DNA of 36,279 nucleotides. Origin: an uncultured Clostridia bacterium (GTDB lineage Bacteria; Bacillota; Clostridia; Lachnospirales; Lachnospiraceae). Where the stretch lies: positions 1-36,279 of the forward strand of contig CAMOXU010000017.1 in assembly GCA_946629525.1 (NCBI GenBank). Direction: 5' to 3'. The notes beneath the pieces were generated by a model that worked only from the letters and a program-made list of their open reading frames with translations, ran no database searches and had not been told where the DNA came from. Positions 15,412-23,175 of this stretch are shown here, piece by piece; position 1 is the stretch's first letter, and each line of letters opens with the position of its first letter. Both the position numbers and the translations under genes were made by a program.

Positions 15412-16290
15412 ATGAAAATATTAGCGCTCGACAGCTCGGGTCTCGTCGCATCCGTCGCGATCATAGCAGACGGGATCCTGCTTGCCGAATACACCGTAAA
15501 TTACAAGAAAACGCACAGCCAGACGCTGCTTCCGATGCTCGATGAGATCGCCCGCATGGTCGAACTGGACAAAAAAACGATCGATGCGATCGCTGTCGCG
15601 GCAGGTCCCGGATCCTTTACGGGCCTCCGGATCGGATCGGCCACCGCGAAGGGACTTGGTCTCGCGCTTCAGAAGCCGATCATCGAGGTTCCTACCCTTG
15701 CCGGAATTGCGTATAATCTCGGATTTGTAAAGGGCCTCGTCTGCCCGGTCATGGATGCGAGACGGCAGCAGGTATACAGCGGGATCTATCGTTTTGAGGG
15801 AGATCGTCTGGTCACAGTGAGGGATCAGACGCCGATCTCAGTGACAGACCTCATCGCGGAGCTGAACGGGATGGAGGAGACGCTGACGGGAGAAGGCGTC
15901 ATTTTCCTGGGAGACGGTGTCCCGGTCCTCAGATCCGAGGCGGACAGCACGCTCTCCGTTCCGCATTCCTACGCACCTGCCCATCTTGCCATGCAGAGAG
16001 CGGGCGCTGTCGGTGTCCTGGCTTGTCAGCTCTATGCCGAAGGAAAGTACGTGCCTGCAGAGAAGCACGTGCCGATCTATCTGAGAAAGTCCCAGGCGGA
16101 GCAGCAGCGTGACCGCATGAAAGGGGAGAGTGCAGGGAATGCACCCGCGGAATCAGACCTCATCTCCGTTCAGGTGGAAGCTGCCTCCAAAGTGGTCGAG
16201 GAGCTTCGCGCGAGGGCGCGGACAGAAGCAGACCCGACCGGCGGGACTCCGGATAATTCGGAATTTCAGAAAACGGAGGAAAACCCATGA
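15412..16290 (+). CDS. tsaB: tRNA threonylcarbamoyladenosine biosynthesis protein TsaB, 292 aa
   Basis: TsaB is the ASKHA-fold partner that scaffolds TsaD in t6A synthesis. LALDSSGLVASVAI at the N-terminus and the family signature VAAGPGSFTGLRIG (about residues 63-76) are clear. The last 55 or so residues are a charged, Pro/Ala/Glu-rich extension beyond the usual 230-240 residue family length, with no recognised domain. The stop overlaps the rimI start by four bases (ATGA), implying translational coupling. Confidence 0.94.
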   Translation: MKILALDSSGLVASVAIIADGILLAEYTVNYKKTHSQTLLPMLDEIARMVELDKKTIDAIAVAAGPGSFTGLRIGSATAKGLGLALQKPIIEVPTLAGIAYNLGFVKGLVCPVMDARRQQVYSGIYRFEGDRLVTVRDQTPISVTDLIAELNGMEETLTGEGVIFLGDGVPVLRSEADSTLSVPHSYAPAHLAMQRAGAVGVLACQLYAEGKYVPAEKHVPIYLRKSQAEQQRDRMKGESAGNAPAESDLISVQVEAASKVVEELRARARTEADPTGGTPDNSEFQKTEENP

Positions 16291-16763
16291 TCATTCGGGA
16301 GATGGCCTTCGACGATATTTCGCAGGTCGCGGAGATTGAGCGCATGAACTCCCTGACCCCATGGGATGAGAACGGTCTCCTGACATACCTGCTCCGGAAC
16401 GATACGATCTTTCTCGTCGCGAGCGACCCCTTCGAGGGCGCGGAGACGGCGGACGACGACTCTTACATCGAGCCGCACATTTACGGATACGTCGGACTTC
16501 TCATGGTACCCTACGAGTCGGATATCCTGAATATCACGGTGAGAAATGAAAACCGCCGTGCAGGCATCGCCACCCGACTTCTCAGGGAGATCATTGCGCG
16601 CTGCCCGGAACACGGCGTCAGCGTGATCCACCTCGAAGTGCGGGAGAGCGGACTGCCGGCCCGAAGCCTCTACCGGAAGATGGGCTTTACGGAGGACGGT
16701 ATACGAAAGCGGTACTATACGGACCCGGTCGAGGACGCAGTCCTCATGACGCTCACACTTTAA
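16287..16763 (+). CDS. rimI: GNAT acetyltransferase RimI (ribosomal protein S18 alanine acetyltransferase-like), 158 aa
   Basis: A single GNAT domain is present: FDDISQVAEIERM at the N-terminus, the acetyl-CoA-binding ITVRNENRRAGIATRLL (about residues 85-100) and the C-terminal HLEVRESGLPARSLYRKMGF (about 113-132) typical of RimI. RimI acetylates the N-terminus of ribosomal protein S18, and in Firmicutes it is commonly next to tsaB and tsaD, as here. A short insertion (EGAETADDDSYIEPH) follows the second strand. The true substrate is inferred from context. Confidence 0.88.
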   Translation: MIIREMAFDDISQVAEIERMNSLTPWDENGLLTYLLRNDTIFLVASDPFEGAETADDDSYIEPHIYGYVGLLMVPYESDILNITVRNENRRAGIATRLLREIIARCPEHGVSVIHLEVRESGLPARSLYRKMGFTEDGIRKRYYTDPVEDAVLMTLTL

Positions 16764-16834
16764 GGAGCTTGAGCTGTAAGAACACGGAATGACCGGAGCG
16801 TTCATGCAGAGACATCAATTTACAAGGGGAATAT

Positions 16835-17746
16835 ATGCTTGATATTACATTACTCGGGACAGGCGGAATGATGCCCCTGCCGCGCCGGTGGGTCACATCG
16901 CTCCTCGTCCGCTACAACGGGGCGAGCCTGCTCATCGACTGCGGAGAGGGCACCCAGATCGCCCTTCGGGAAAAAGGCTGGTCCTTCAAGCCTGTCAATA
17001 CGATCCTTCTGACGCATTTTCATGCGGATCATATTGCCGGTCTGCCCGGATTTTTTCTCACCATGGGCAATTCCGACCGCACGGAGCCGGTCACTGTGAT
17101 CGGACCCCGCGGCCTCGCCCGGATCATGGGCGCGGTCCGGACCATTGCGCCGGAGCTTCCCTTCGAAGTCAACTTTATAGAAATCGAAGGCAATGAACAG
17201 ACCTTCCTGATCGACGGGATGGAGATCACCGCATTCCGCGTTCAGCACAATATCACCTGCTACGCCTACGAGATCGCCGTGCGCCGCAGCGGCCGGTTCG
17301 ATGCCGCCCGCGCAAAAGCGCAGGAGATCCCGCTCCGCTTCTGGAATCCGCTCCAGAAGGGGGAGGTGATCCGGGACGGAGACCGCGTGTATACACCGGA
17401 GATGGTCCTCGGGGAGGAGCGGAAGGGGTTGAAAGTCATCTATGCGACAGACACCCGGCCGGTCCCGGCGATCGCGGAGCACGCGGAAAATGCGGACCTC
17501 CTCGTCTGCGAGGGCATGTACGGCGAACCCGGGATGGACAAAAAGGCAAGGGAGCATAAGCACATGACCATGCAGGAAGCCGCGCAGATCGGAAGAGCCG
17601 CGCAGCCTGCGAACATGTGGCTCACACACTACAGCCCGTCGCTTGTCCGCCCCGACGCATTTATGAATTCCGTCTGTGCGATCTGGCCGAACGTTATCGC
17701 AGCCAAAGACGGACAGGAGATCACGCTGAAATTTGAGGACGAATAA
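16835..17746 (+). CDS. rnz: Ribonuclease Z, 303 aa
   Basis: RNase Z is a metallo-beta-lactamase-fold endonuclease that trims the 3' ends of pre-tRNAs. The motif THFHADHIAGLPG (about residues 60-72), later single His and Asp positions (ATDTRP about 205) and the C-terminal HYSPSL segment fit the family. None of the tRNA genes in this window encodes CCA, so 3' trimming followed by CCA addition is expected here. It sits between rimI and tsaD, 3 bases before tsaD, with AAGGGGAA before its ATG. Confidence 0.9.
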   Translation: MLDITLLGTGGMMPLPRRWVTSLLVRYNGASLLIDCGEGTQIALREKGWSFKPVNTILLTHFHADHIAGLPGFFLTMGNSDRTEPVTVIGPRGLARIMGAVRTIAPELPFEVNFIEIEGNEQTFLIDGMEITAFRVQHNITCYAYEIAVRRSGRFDAARAKAQEIPLRFWNPLQKGEVIRDGDRVYTPEMVLGEERKGLKVIYATDTRPVPAIAEHAENADLLVCEGMYGEPGMDKKAREHKHMTMQEAAQIGRAAQPANMWLTHYSPSLVRPDAFMNSVCAIWPNVIAAKDGQEITLKFEDE

Positions 17747-17749
17747 AAA

Positions 17750-18766
17750 ATGAGTGTAGATATACTTGCAATTGAGACCTCGTGTGACGAGACCGCCTGT
17801 GCGGTGGTCAGGGACGGCAGGGAGATATTATCCAACGTGATTTATACCCAGATCGACATGCATACCGTATTCGGCGGAGTCGTTCCTGAGCTCGCTTCGA
17901 GAGCGCACATCGACAAGATCAATTACGTGGTGCAGAAGGCGCTCGATGACGCGGGGAAGACGCTCGAAGATGTCGACGCGGTCGCCGTGACCTACGGTCC
18001 GGGGCTTGTGGGAGCGCTCCTCGTCGGAGTCGCGGAGGCGAAGGCCATGGCCTGGGCTGCCGGAAAACCGATCATAGGCGTTCATCATATCGAGGGACAT
18101 ATCTCCGCGAACTATATTGAACACCCGGATCTTGAGCCGCCCTATCTCGGACTGATCGTCTCGGGCGGACACACGCATCTCGTCGTGGTCGAGGACTGGT
18201 CGAAATACAGGATCCTCGGCAGGACGGTGGATGACGCGGCGGGAGAGGCCTATGACAAGGTCGCTAGGGCGATCGGCCTCGGGTACCCGGGCGGACCGAA
18301 GATCGACCGGGAGGCAAAGAAGGGAGATCCGAATGCGGTGCATTTTCCGATCGCGCACGTGAACGGCTCGGAATATGACTTCAGTTTTTCGGGGATCAAG
18401 AGCGCGGTGCTGAACTACCTGAACCATGCGCAGATGACAGGGGATGCGGTGGACCGTGCGGATCTCGCTGCCAGCTTTCAGAAAGCCGTCGTCGATGTGC
18501 TTGTGGAGCACACGATCCGGGCGGCAAAGAATCTGAAGATCAACAGGATCGGCATGGCCGGCGGCGTAGCCTCCAACAGTGCCCTTCGGGCAGCCATGCA
18601 GGAGGCCTGCACGCGCGAAGGTTATTCGCTGTACATTCCGTCGCCGATCTTCTGCACGGACAATGCTGCGATGATCGGCGTTGCTGCCTATCATGAATAT
18701 ATGGCCGGAGTACGGAGCGGATGGGATCTGAATGCGGTTCCCAGTCTCAGATTAGAAGATCGATAA
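17750..18766 (+). CDS. tsaD: tRNA N6-adenosine threonylcarbamoyltransferase TsaD, 338 aa
   Basis: TsaD transfers the threonylcarbamoyl group from TC-AMP to A37 of tRNA. The N-terminal [16 protein letters not shown], the metal-binding HHIEGH (HxxxH, about residues 110-115), [12 protein letters not shown], and [11 protein letters not shown] in the middle are characteristic. The length equals the family norm. It follows rnz by 3 bases and completes the TsaB-TsaD-TsaE set. Confidence 0.97.
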   Translation: MSVDILAIETSCDETACAVVRDGREILSNVIYTQIDMHTVFGGVVPELASRAHIDKINYVVQKALDDAGKTLEDVDAVAVTYGPGLVGALLVGVAEAKAMAWAAGKPIIGVHHIEGHISANYIEHPDLEPPYLGLIVSGGHTHLVVVEDWSKYRILGRTVDDAAGEAYDKVARAIGLGYPGGPKIDREAKKGDPNAVHFPIAHVNGSEYDFSFSGIKSAVLNYLNHAQMTGDAVDRADLAASFQKAVVDVLVEHTIRAAKNLKINRIGMAGGVASNSALRAAMQEACTREGYSLYIPSPIFCTDNAAMIGVAAYHEYMAGVRSGWDLNAVPSLRLEDR

Positions 18767-18780
18767 AGAGCGGAGGGATT

Positions 18781-19449
18781 ATGACATCTGCAATTATACT
18801 TGCCGCTGGCAGAGGACAGAGAATGGGAACGGAGCTGCCCAAGCAGTTCCTCTCCATGGGAGACGGCATGCTCCTCACGAAGACCATCAGGGTCTTTGAG
18901 GAGAGCAGTGTGATCCAGGATATTGTGCTCGTCACAGGGAAAGACTGGGTCGGTTTCTGCAGGACGGAGATCGTTGAGAGAGAAGGGTTCCGAAAGGTCC
19001 GGAAAATCGTGACTGGCGGAAAGGAGCGGTATGACTCTGTCTATCAGGGGCTTCTTGCCTGCCCGAACGCTGACTATGTGTTCATCCACGACGGGGCAAG
19101 ACCCTTCGTGACGGAAGATATCCTTGTGCGCACGCAGGAGGCGGTGGAAAAGTATGATGCCTGTGCTGTCGGCGTCCCGACCAAGGATACGATAAAGATC
19201 GCAGACGGGGATGAATTTGTGGAGAGCACGCCGCCCCGGAAAAACGTCTGGAATATTCAGACCCCGCAGGCCTTCTCCTATCCCCTGATCCGCGCGGCCT
19301 ATGAGCTCGTCCGGGAGAATAATATGACCGGCATTACCGACGATGCGATGATCATCGAGAGATCGAAGCTTGCGAAGGTAAAGCTCGTCATGGGATCCTA
19401 CTATAATATAAAGATCACGACCCCGGAAGATATGAAATGGCTAATGTGA
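18781..19449 (+). CDS. ispD: 2-C-methyl-D-erythritol 4-phosphate cytidylyltransferase (IspD/TarI family), 222 aa
   Basis: IspD makes CDP-methylerythritol in the non-mevalonate isoprenoid pathway. AIILAAGRGQRMG, PKQFLSMG (N-terminus) and FIHDGARPF (about residues 100-108) are the nucleotide-binding signatures. The ORF track begins at 18721 inside tsaD, but the ATG at 18781 has CGGAGG and gives the canonical start. Ribitol-5-phosphate cytidylyltransferase (TarI) is a close relative; no teichoic acid genes are nearby, so IspD is preferred. It ends the tsa operon. Confidence 0.85.
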   Translation: MTSAIILAAGRGQRMGTELPKQFLSMGDGMLLTKTIRVFEESSVIQDIVLVTGKDWVGFCRTEIVEREGFRKVRKIVTGGKERYDSVYQGLLACPNADYVFIHDGARPFVTEDILVRTQEAVEKYDACAVGVPTKDTIKIADGDEFVESTPPRKNVWNIQTPQAFSYPLIRAAYELVRENNMTGITDDAMIIERSKLAKVKLVMGSYYNIKITTPEDMKWLM

Positions 19450-19455
19450 TGCGAT

Positions 19456-19502
19456 AAAGAAAGAATCCCGGAAAGCCGATGACTTCCCGGGATTCTTTCT
19501 TT
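19456..19502. terminator. Bidirectional terminator between ispD and tRNA-Ser(UGA)
   Basis: Perfect 16-base arms AAAGAAAGAATCCCGG (19456-19471) and its complement (19487-19502). Both strands end in a T-rich arm (TTCTTTCTTT), so it can stop ispD on the plus strand and the tRNA transcript on the minus strand. Confidence 0.85.
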
Positions 19503-19512
19503 GATAACTGAG

Positions 19513-19598
19513 CGGAGAGGATGGGATTCGAACCCATGCGCCCTTGCGGACAAACGGTTTTCAAGACCGCCTCGTTATGACCACTTCGATACCTCTCC
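19513..19598 (-). tRNA. tRNA-Ser(UGA)
   Basis: On the minus strand GGAGAGG pairs with CCTCTCC as acceptor stem; the anticodon loop CTTGAAA gives TGA; GGTTCGAATCC is the T loop, and a long variable arm makes 86 nt, as expected for serine. The discriminator is G. No CCA is encoded. It is the only minus-strand RNA gene in the region. Confidence 0.96.
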
Positions 19599-19636
19599 GT
19601 ATTGTCTGTACCCCCGTTCTTTTCGAGAGCATTGTT

Positions 19637-19665
19637 ATTATAGCAAAGGGCGGGAGTCTATGCAA
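19637..19665 (-). promoter_or_regulatory. Promoter of tRNA-Ser(UGA)
   Basis: On the minus strand TTGCAT (19665-19660), a 17-base spacer ending in TTTGC, then TATAAT (19642-19637). The TGC before the -10 forms an extended -10 element. The tRNA starts about 38 bases beyond the -10. Confidence 0.85.
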
Positions 19666-19721
19666 GTCTTTTTCACCGGCAGCGCGGAAAAGCGGAGCCC
19701 ATTTGCATTCGCTCAAAAGAA

Positions 19722-19750
19722 TTGCGCACGGCACAGGCATCTGCTATAAT
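19722..19750 (+). promoter_or_regulatory. Promoter of cobS-cobC-pdxK
   Basis: TTGCGC (19722-19727), 17 bases, then TATAAT (19745-19750) with an extended -10 TGC. The leader to cobS is about 115 nt. Confidence 0.8.
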
Positions 19751-19830
19751 CGGGTTGCTTTTGGAGATGAAATCTTCGGAGGAGGCATCCGCGCAGATGA
19801 GAAGGCGCTCTGCAGCCTGCGCGGTGCAGC

Positions 19831-19850
19831 AGGAACGCTGGTGCGTTCCT
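19831..19850 (+). other. Hairpin in the cobS leader
   Basis: AGGAACGC and GCGTTCCT form a perfect 8-bp stem with the loop TGGT, ending 11 bases before the GGAGG ribosome site of cobS. I looked for a cobalamin riboswitch core in this leader and did not find one. Confidence 0.55.
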
Positions 19851-19872
19851 TTGAACTATGCGGAGGTCACGG

Positions 19873-20667
19873 ATGACGCTGCTCTTTTCGTTTATCATAT
19901 GCTTTTCCCTATATACGAAGATCCCCATGCCGCGCGTTGAGTGGACGAAGGAGAACATGCGCTTCTCCATCTGTTTCTTTCCCCTCGTCGGAGCTCTTGC
20001 AGGACTTTTCGAAGGGCTCTGGATCCTTGCCTGCATGCACTTCGGCATCGGACGTCTCACGGAAGTTCTGGTCCTCGCGGCGATACCGATCATACTGACC
20101 GGCGGGATCCACCTTGACGGGTTCATGGATACGATGGACGCCGTGAATTCCTGGCAGGACCGGGAGCGGAAGCTCGAGATCCTGAAGGACAGCCATATCG
20201 GAGCATTCTCCGTCATCATGCTTCTGCTCTATTATCTGCTGGACATCGCAGCGATGAGTTCCCTGCTGGACCGGCTGTCGGAACAGGGCCTTACCGAAAA
20301 AGAATTCTTTCTGAAGCTTCTCCCCTTTCTTCTCATTCCGGTCTTTGCGAGAGCGGTGACGGGAACGGTCCTCGTTTTCGGAAAAAGCGCGAGAACGGGC
20401 GGAATCGCATACACCTTTGCGGAAGCGGGAAATATTCCGGCAGTCAGGATCGTCATGGTCTGCTGGGATGTCGTTCTTCCCATTCTCACAGGGTTCATAA
20501 ATCCGCCTGCCGGGATCGGGTTCGCCATTCTGGCAGCGGGAGGAGCGGCATTTTTCCTGAAAGATACACAGAAAAAGTTCGGCGGGATCACGGGAGATCT
20601 CTGCGGCTGCCTGATCCTTATGGTCGAGCTGCTTCTTCTCATCGGATACAGGATCCTGCTCAGATAA
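19873..20667 (+). CDS. cobS: Adenosylcobinamide-GDP ribazoletransferase (cobalamin synthase), 264 aa
   Basis: CobS is an integral membrane enzyme that joins adenosylcobinamide-GDP with alpha-ribazole (phosphate) at the end of the B12 pathway. The signature TGGIHLDGFMDTMDA (about residues 76-90) followed by LEILKDSHIGAF (about 101-112) is diagnostic. Several hydrophobic segments span the rest. I chose the ATG at 19873 (MTLLFSF), which GGAGG precedes. Its neighbour is cobC, the next step on the ribazole side; cobU and cobT are not in the window. Confidence 0.95.
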   Translation: MTLLFSFIICFSLYTKIPMPRVEWTKENMRFSICFFPLVGALAGLFEGLWILACMHFGIGRLTEVLVLAAIPIILTGGIHLDGFMDTMDAVNSWQDRERKLEILKDSHIGAFSVIMLLLYYLLDIAAMSSLLDRLSEQGLTEKEFFLKLLPFLLIPVFARAVTGTVLVFGKSARTGGIAYTFAEAGNIPAVRIVMVCWDVVLPILTGFINPPAGIGFAILAAGGAAFFLKDTQKKFGGITGDLCGCLILMVELLLLIGYRILLR

Positions 20668-20692
20668 ATCTTTGGAAGAGGTCGGCGGACGC

Positions 20693-21310
20693 ATGGAATT
20701 GATTTTTATCAGACACGGGAAGACACAGGGGAATCTGGAGGGCCGGTATGTCGGCCGGACGGATGAGGCGATCCTTCCGGAGAGCCGGCAGGAAATTCTC
20801 TCGCGGAAAATGAAAAACGAATACCCTCCTGCGGACATCATTTTTACGAGCCCGATGCTTCGATGCATCGAGACTGCGCAGATCATCTATCCGGGGCAGG
20901 AGCTCATCGAGATCCCCGATTTTCGCGAATGCGATTTCGGAGAATTCGAGATGAAAAGCTTCGCGGAGCTCGACGGCCGGGCGGACTATCAGGCCTGGAT
21001 CGACGGGGGCGGGAAAGATCCTTTCCCGGGCGGAGAGTCGATGGAAATGGTAAGGAAGCGCACCATGCGCGGGTTTTATCGCGCCATGGAGATGGCTTCC
21101 CGGGGACCGGAGGGCCTTATGGAGAAACTGCCCGGAATGAATGAGCTGATGATGCCGGGACTCACCCCGGGCGCGGATTCCGCCGCATTTGTCGTTCACG
21201 GCGGAACGATCATGTCGATCCTCAGCGCGGTCTGCGGCGGGGATTTTTATGACTATCAGATCGGAAATGGAGAATGCGTGACCGTTACAGTCGAGCCGCC
21301 GCTCATGTGA
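20693..21310 (+). CDS. cobC: Histidine phosphatase family protein, probable alpha-ribazole phosphatase CobC, 206 aa
   Basis: The N-terminal LIFIRHGKTQGN carries the catalytic RHG motif; GRYVGRTDE, FRECDFGEFEM and the second catalytic HGGTIMSIL complete a phosphoglycerate-mutase-like histidine phosphatase. CobC removes the phosphate from alpha-ribazole phosphate or adenosylcobalamin phosphate. The assignment to CobC rests on the position directly behind cobS; on sequence alone it could be another small-molecule phosphatase. The ATG at 20693 was chosen over a TTG at 20672. Confidence 0.82.
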   Translation: MELIFIRHGKTQGNLEGRYVGRTDEAILPESRQEILSRKMKNEYPPADIIFTSPMLRCIETAQIIYPGQELIEIPDFRECDFGEFEMKSFAELDGRADYQAWIDGGGKDPFPGGESMEMVRKRTMRGFYRAMEMASRGPEGLMEKLPGMNELMMPGLTPGADSAAFVVHGGTIMSILSAVCGGDFYDYQIGNGECVTVTVEPPLM

Positions 21311-21422
21311 CGAAGGGGATTTTAAGAGGAGACGCTGACAACGTCTGCGCGGTCCGGAAGGTGCTTCGCACTTTGCGCGGCGCGGCATGACGCCGGGGCG
21401 CTCCTGATCATGGAGAAACAGA

Positions 21423-22352
21423 ATGAAAAGAATTGTGACCATTCAGGATATATCCTGCATCGGAAGGTGCTCGCTCACCGCTGCGCTTCCGGTCATCTCG
21501 TGCATGGGCGTGGAGACGTGCGTCATTCCGACAGCTGTCCTGTCGAATCATACGGCTTTTTCGGGCTTTACCTTCCGCAGCCTGACTGATGAGATCGGGA
21601 AGATCTCGGATGAGTGGAAGAGACAGGATCTGCATTTCGATGCGATCTACACAGGCTATCTGGGATCGGCGGATCAGATCCGGATCGTGGAGGATTTCAT
21701 CGACCGGTTCAAAGATGAGAATACGCTTATCATCGTGGATCCCGCCATGGCGGACTTCGGCGTCCTCTACAAGGGCTTCGATGCGGATTTTGTTGCGGCG
21801 ATGCGTGAACTCTGCCGGAAGGCTGATATCATTGTTCCGAACATCACAGAGGCGGCATTTCTTCTGGAAGAGCCCTACCATGATCCGTGGGAGAAGAGAG
21901 ACGGGGAAGCGAATATCCGAATGACTCCCGAAGAGTCGGAGGCAGCCACGCTCCATATTAAAGAACTGCTCAGACGGCTTACAGGCCTCGGTGCCGGGAA
22001 AGCGGTCCTGACCGGGGTGAGGAATGCGGAGGGAAGGATCGGCTCGGCCGCATACGATCTGCGGACGGAAAAGTACTATGAGCATTTTGCGGCGTTCTAT
22101 CCGATGCATTTTCATGGGACGGGCGATCTGTACGCATCTGTCCTGACGGGGGCGATGACCCGCGGGCTTGAGCTTTCTGAGGCGATGGGGCTCGCAGTGG
22201 ATTTTATCGCGGAATGCGCCAGGATCACTCTGAGAGATCCGGACCGACGCTGGTACGGAGTGAACTTCGAGGAGGCGATCCCGTATCTCGTCGACAGGCT
22301 CCGCGCGATCCAGGAGGATCCGGACTCGCCGATCCTTCGGTACGGTATCTGA
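21423..22352 (+). CDS. Pyridoxal/pyridoxamine kinase (PdxK/PdxY-like), 309 aa
   Basis: The protein belongs to the ribokinase-like vitamin kinases that phosphorylate B6 vitamers with ATP. It begins KRIVTIQDISCIGRCSLTAALPV, shows the TAVLSNHTAF segment (about residues 38-47), VPNITEAAFL (about 139) and the C-terminal anion-hole motif HGTGDLYASVL (about 226-236; GTGD is catalytic). The start follows GGAG. A 112-base structured gap containing a GCTTCGC mini-hairpin separates it from cobC; it probably shares the cobS transcript. Thiamine-precursor kinases are relatives, but the N-terminus favours B6. Confidence 0.88.
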   Translation: MKRIVTIQDISCIGRCSLTAALPVISCMGVETCVIPTAVLSNHTAFSGFTFRSLTDEIGKISDEWKRQDLHFDAIYTGYLGSADQIRIVEDFIDRFKDENTLIIVDPAMADFGVLYKGFDADFVAAMRELCRKADIIVPNITEAAFLLEEPYHDPWEKRDGEANIRMTPEESEAATLHIKELLRRLTGLGAGKAVLTGVRNAEGRIGSAAYDLRTEKYYEHFAAFYPMHFHGTGDLYASVLTGAMTRGLELSEAMGLAVDFIAECARITLRDPDRRWYGVNFEEAIPYLVDRLRAIQEDPDSPILRYGI

Positions 22353-22417
22353 GCGATCGATGCGCGCGGTTGAGAAGCCGGCGCTTAAAAGAGCGGGAGA
22401 TAAGACCGCAGCACCTG

Positions 22418-22444
22418 AAAGCCCTTTACATAAGGGCTTTTTTT
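22418..22444 (+). terminator. Rho-independent terminator after the B6 kinase gene
   Basis: Arms AAAGCCCTT and AAGGGCTTT with a 5-nt loop (TACAT) run into TTTT. The loop also supplies part of the -35 box for the next promoter. Confidence 0.88.
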
Positions 22445-22453
22445 CTGTATAAT
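22425..22453 (+). promoter_or_regulatory. Promoter of the PerR-like gene
   Basis: TTTACA (22425-22430) is exactly 17 bases from TATAAT (22448-22453). A second TATAAT lies at 22465-22470 but has no good -35. Confidence 0.7.
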
Positions 22454-22457
22454 TTTA

Positions 22458-22476
22458 AATGAGATATAATCTCATT
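22458..22476. promoter_or_regulatory. 19-bp palindromic operator-like site (Fur/PerR type)
   Basis: AATGAGATATAATCTCATT pairs perfectly over eight bases on each side of a 3-base centre. It covers the predicted transcription start of the upstream promoter and contains the second TATAAT. Fur-family regulators bind AT-rich palindromes of this size, and the next gene is a Fur-family regulator, so autoregulation is the simplest reading. Confidence 0.65.
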
Positions 22477-22546
22477 AGTTAGCTGTGGCAAATGCTCGAA
22501 GAGTACACGTTTCATCGGACTGGAAGGTCTTAAATCGGAGGCTGCC

Positions 22547-22969
22547 ATGACAAAAACAGAAAAGAGACGGACGAACCAGAAGAATGCGATCCGTGAAGCG
22601 CTCTTTCGCATGGACAACCATCCGACCGCTTCCATGGTGGCAGAGGAGCTCTCGGGAGAAGTGCACAAGGCTTCCCGCGCGACGGTCTTCCGGGTCCTTG
22701 CGGATGCCGCGGAAGAAGGCCGGATCAGCCGGATCCAGCTGCTCGGCGAGGATGTCCGCTACGACTATAAGACCGATCCTCACTACCATCTGCACTGCGT
22801 GCGCTGCGGAAGGATCTGGGACAGTGCTCTGCCGTATGACTCTGCTCTGGATGCGGCTGCCTCTCTGAATGGTTTTCTGGTGGAGAGTCACCTTATCGAA
22901 TTCCGCGGGATCTGTGAAGAGTGCAGACAGCGTGAGGGGAATGAGAACGGTTCTCAGAGTGATCTGTGA
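22547..22969 (+). CDS. Fur-family regulator, PerR-like peroxide sensor, 140 aa
   Basis: An N-terminal winged helix (residues about 1-78) is followed by a dimerisation domain with two CxxC zinc pairs (HCVRCG and CEEC). Aligned by eye with Bacillus PerR, all the regulatory-metal ligands are present: His in HPTA (PerR His37), Asp in RYDY (Asp85), the two His of HYH (His91/93) and Asp in GRIWD (Asp104). Asp rather than Glu at the last position favours PerR over Fur. PerR senses peroxide by oxidation of these His residues. No peroxide-defence gene is adjacent, so targets lie elsewhere. Confidence 0.85.
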   Translation: MTKTEKRRTNQKNAIREALFRMDNHPTASMVAEELSGEVHKASRATVFRVLADAAEEGRISRIQLLGEDVRYDYKTDPHYHLHCVRCGRIWDSALPYDSALDAAASLNGFLVESHLIEFRGICEECRQREGNENGSQSDL

Positions 22970-23013
22970 ATCGCCTGGCAGGATTTGAAAAATTAATCTG
23001 GAAATGAAAAGAC

Positions 23014-23036
23014 AGTGCCGGAATCCGGCACTTTTT
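23014..23036 (+). terminator. Rho-independent terminator after the PerR-like gene
   Basis: Arms AGTGCCGG and CCGGCACT with the loop AAT are followed by TTTT and a further T-rich stretch. Confidence 0.88.
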
Positions 23037-23079
23037 CTTTTTCAGGCAATTCGAAAAAGTCTTCGCAATTTTAACTCTT

Positions 23080-23110
23080 TTGCTCAAAAAAATCCTTTGT
23101 ATGATAAAAT
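23080..23110 (+). promoter_or_regulatory. Candidate promoter for the manC-manA fusion gene
   Basis: The -10 region TATGATAAAAT (23100-23110) resembles the hprK promoter; the best -35 is TTGCTC (23080-23085), 19 bases from TAAAAT, which is long. The position fits, the exact boxes are uncertain. Confidence 0.45.
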
Positions 23111-23175
23111 AGATGCAGGATTTGTTGGTAAAAATCCCTTTTTGCGGCAGTTTTTGAGTAACGGAGGATTCATCT

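Noticed and set aside
19751-19872. Cobalamin riboswitch upstream of cobS
   Set aside because: I could not find a B12-box or the expected core in the short leader; only simple hairpins are visible.
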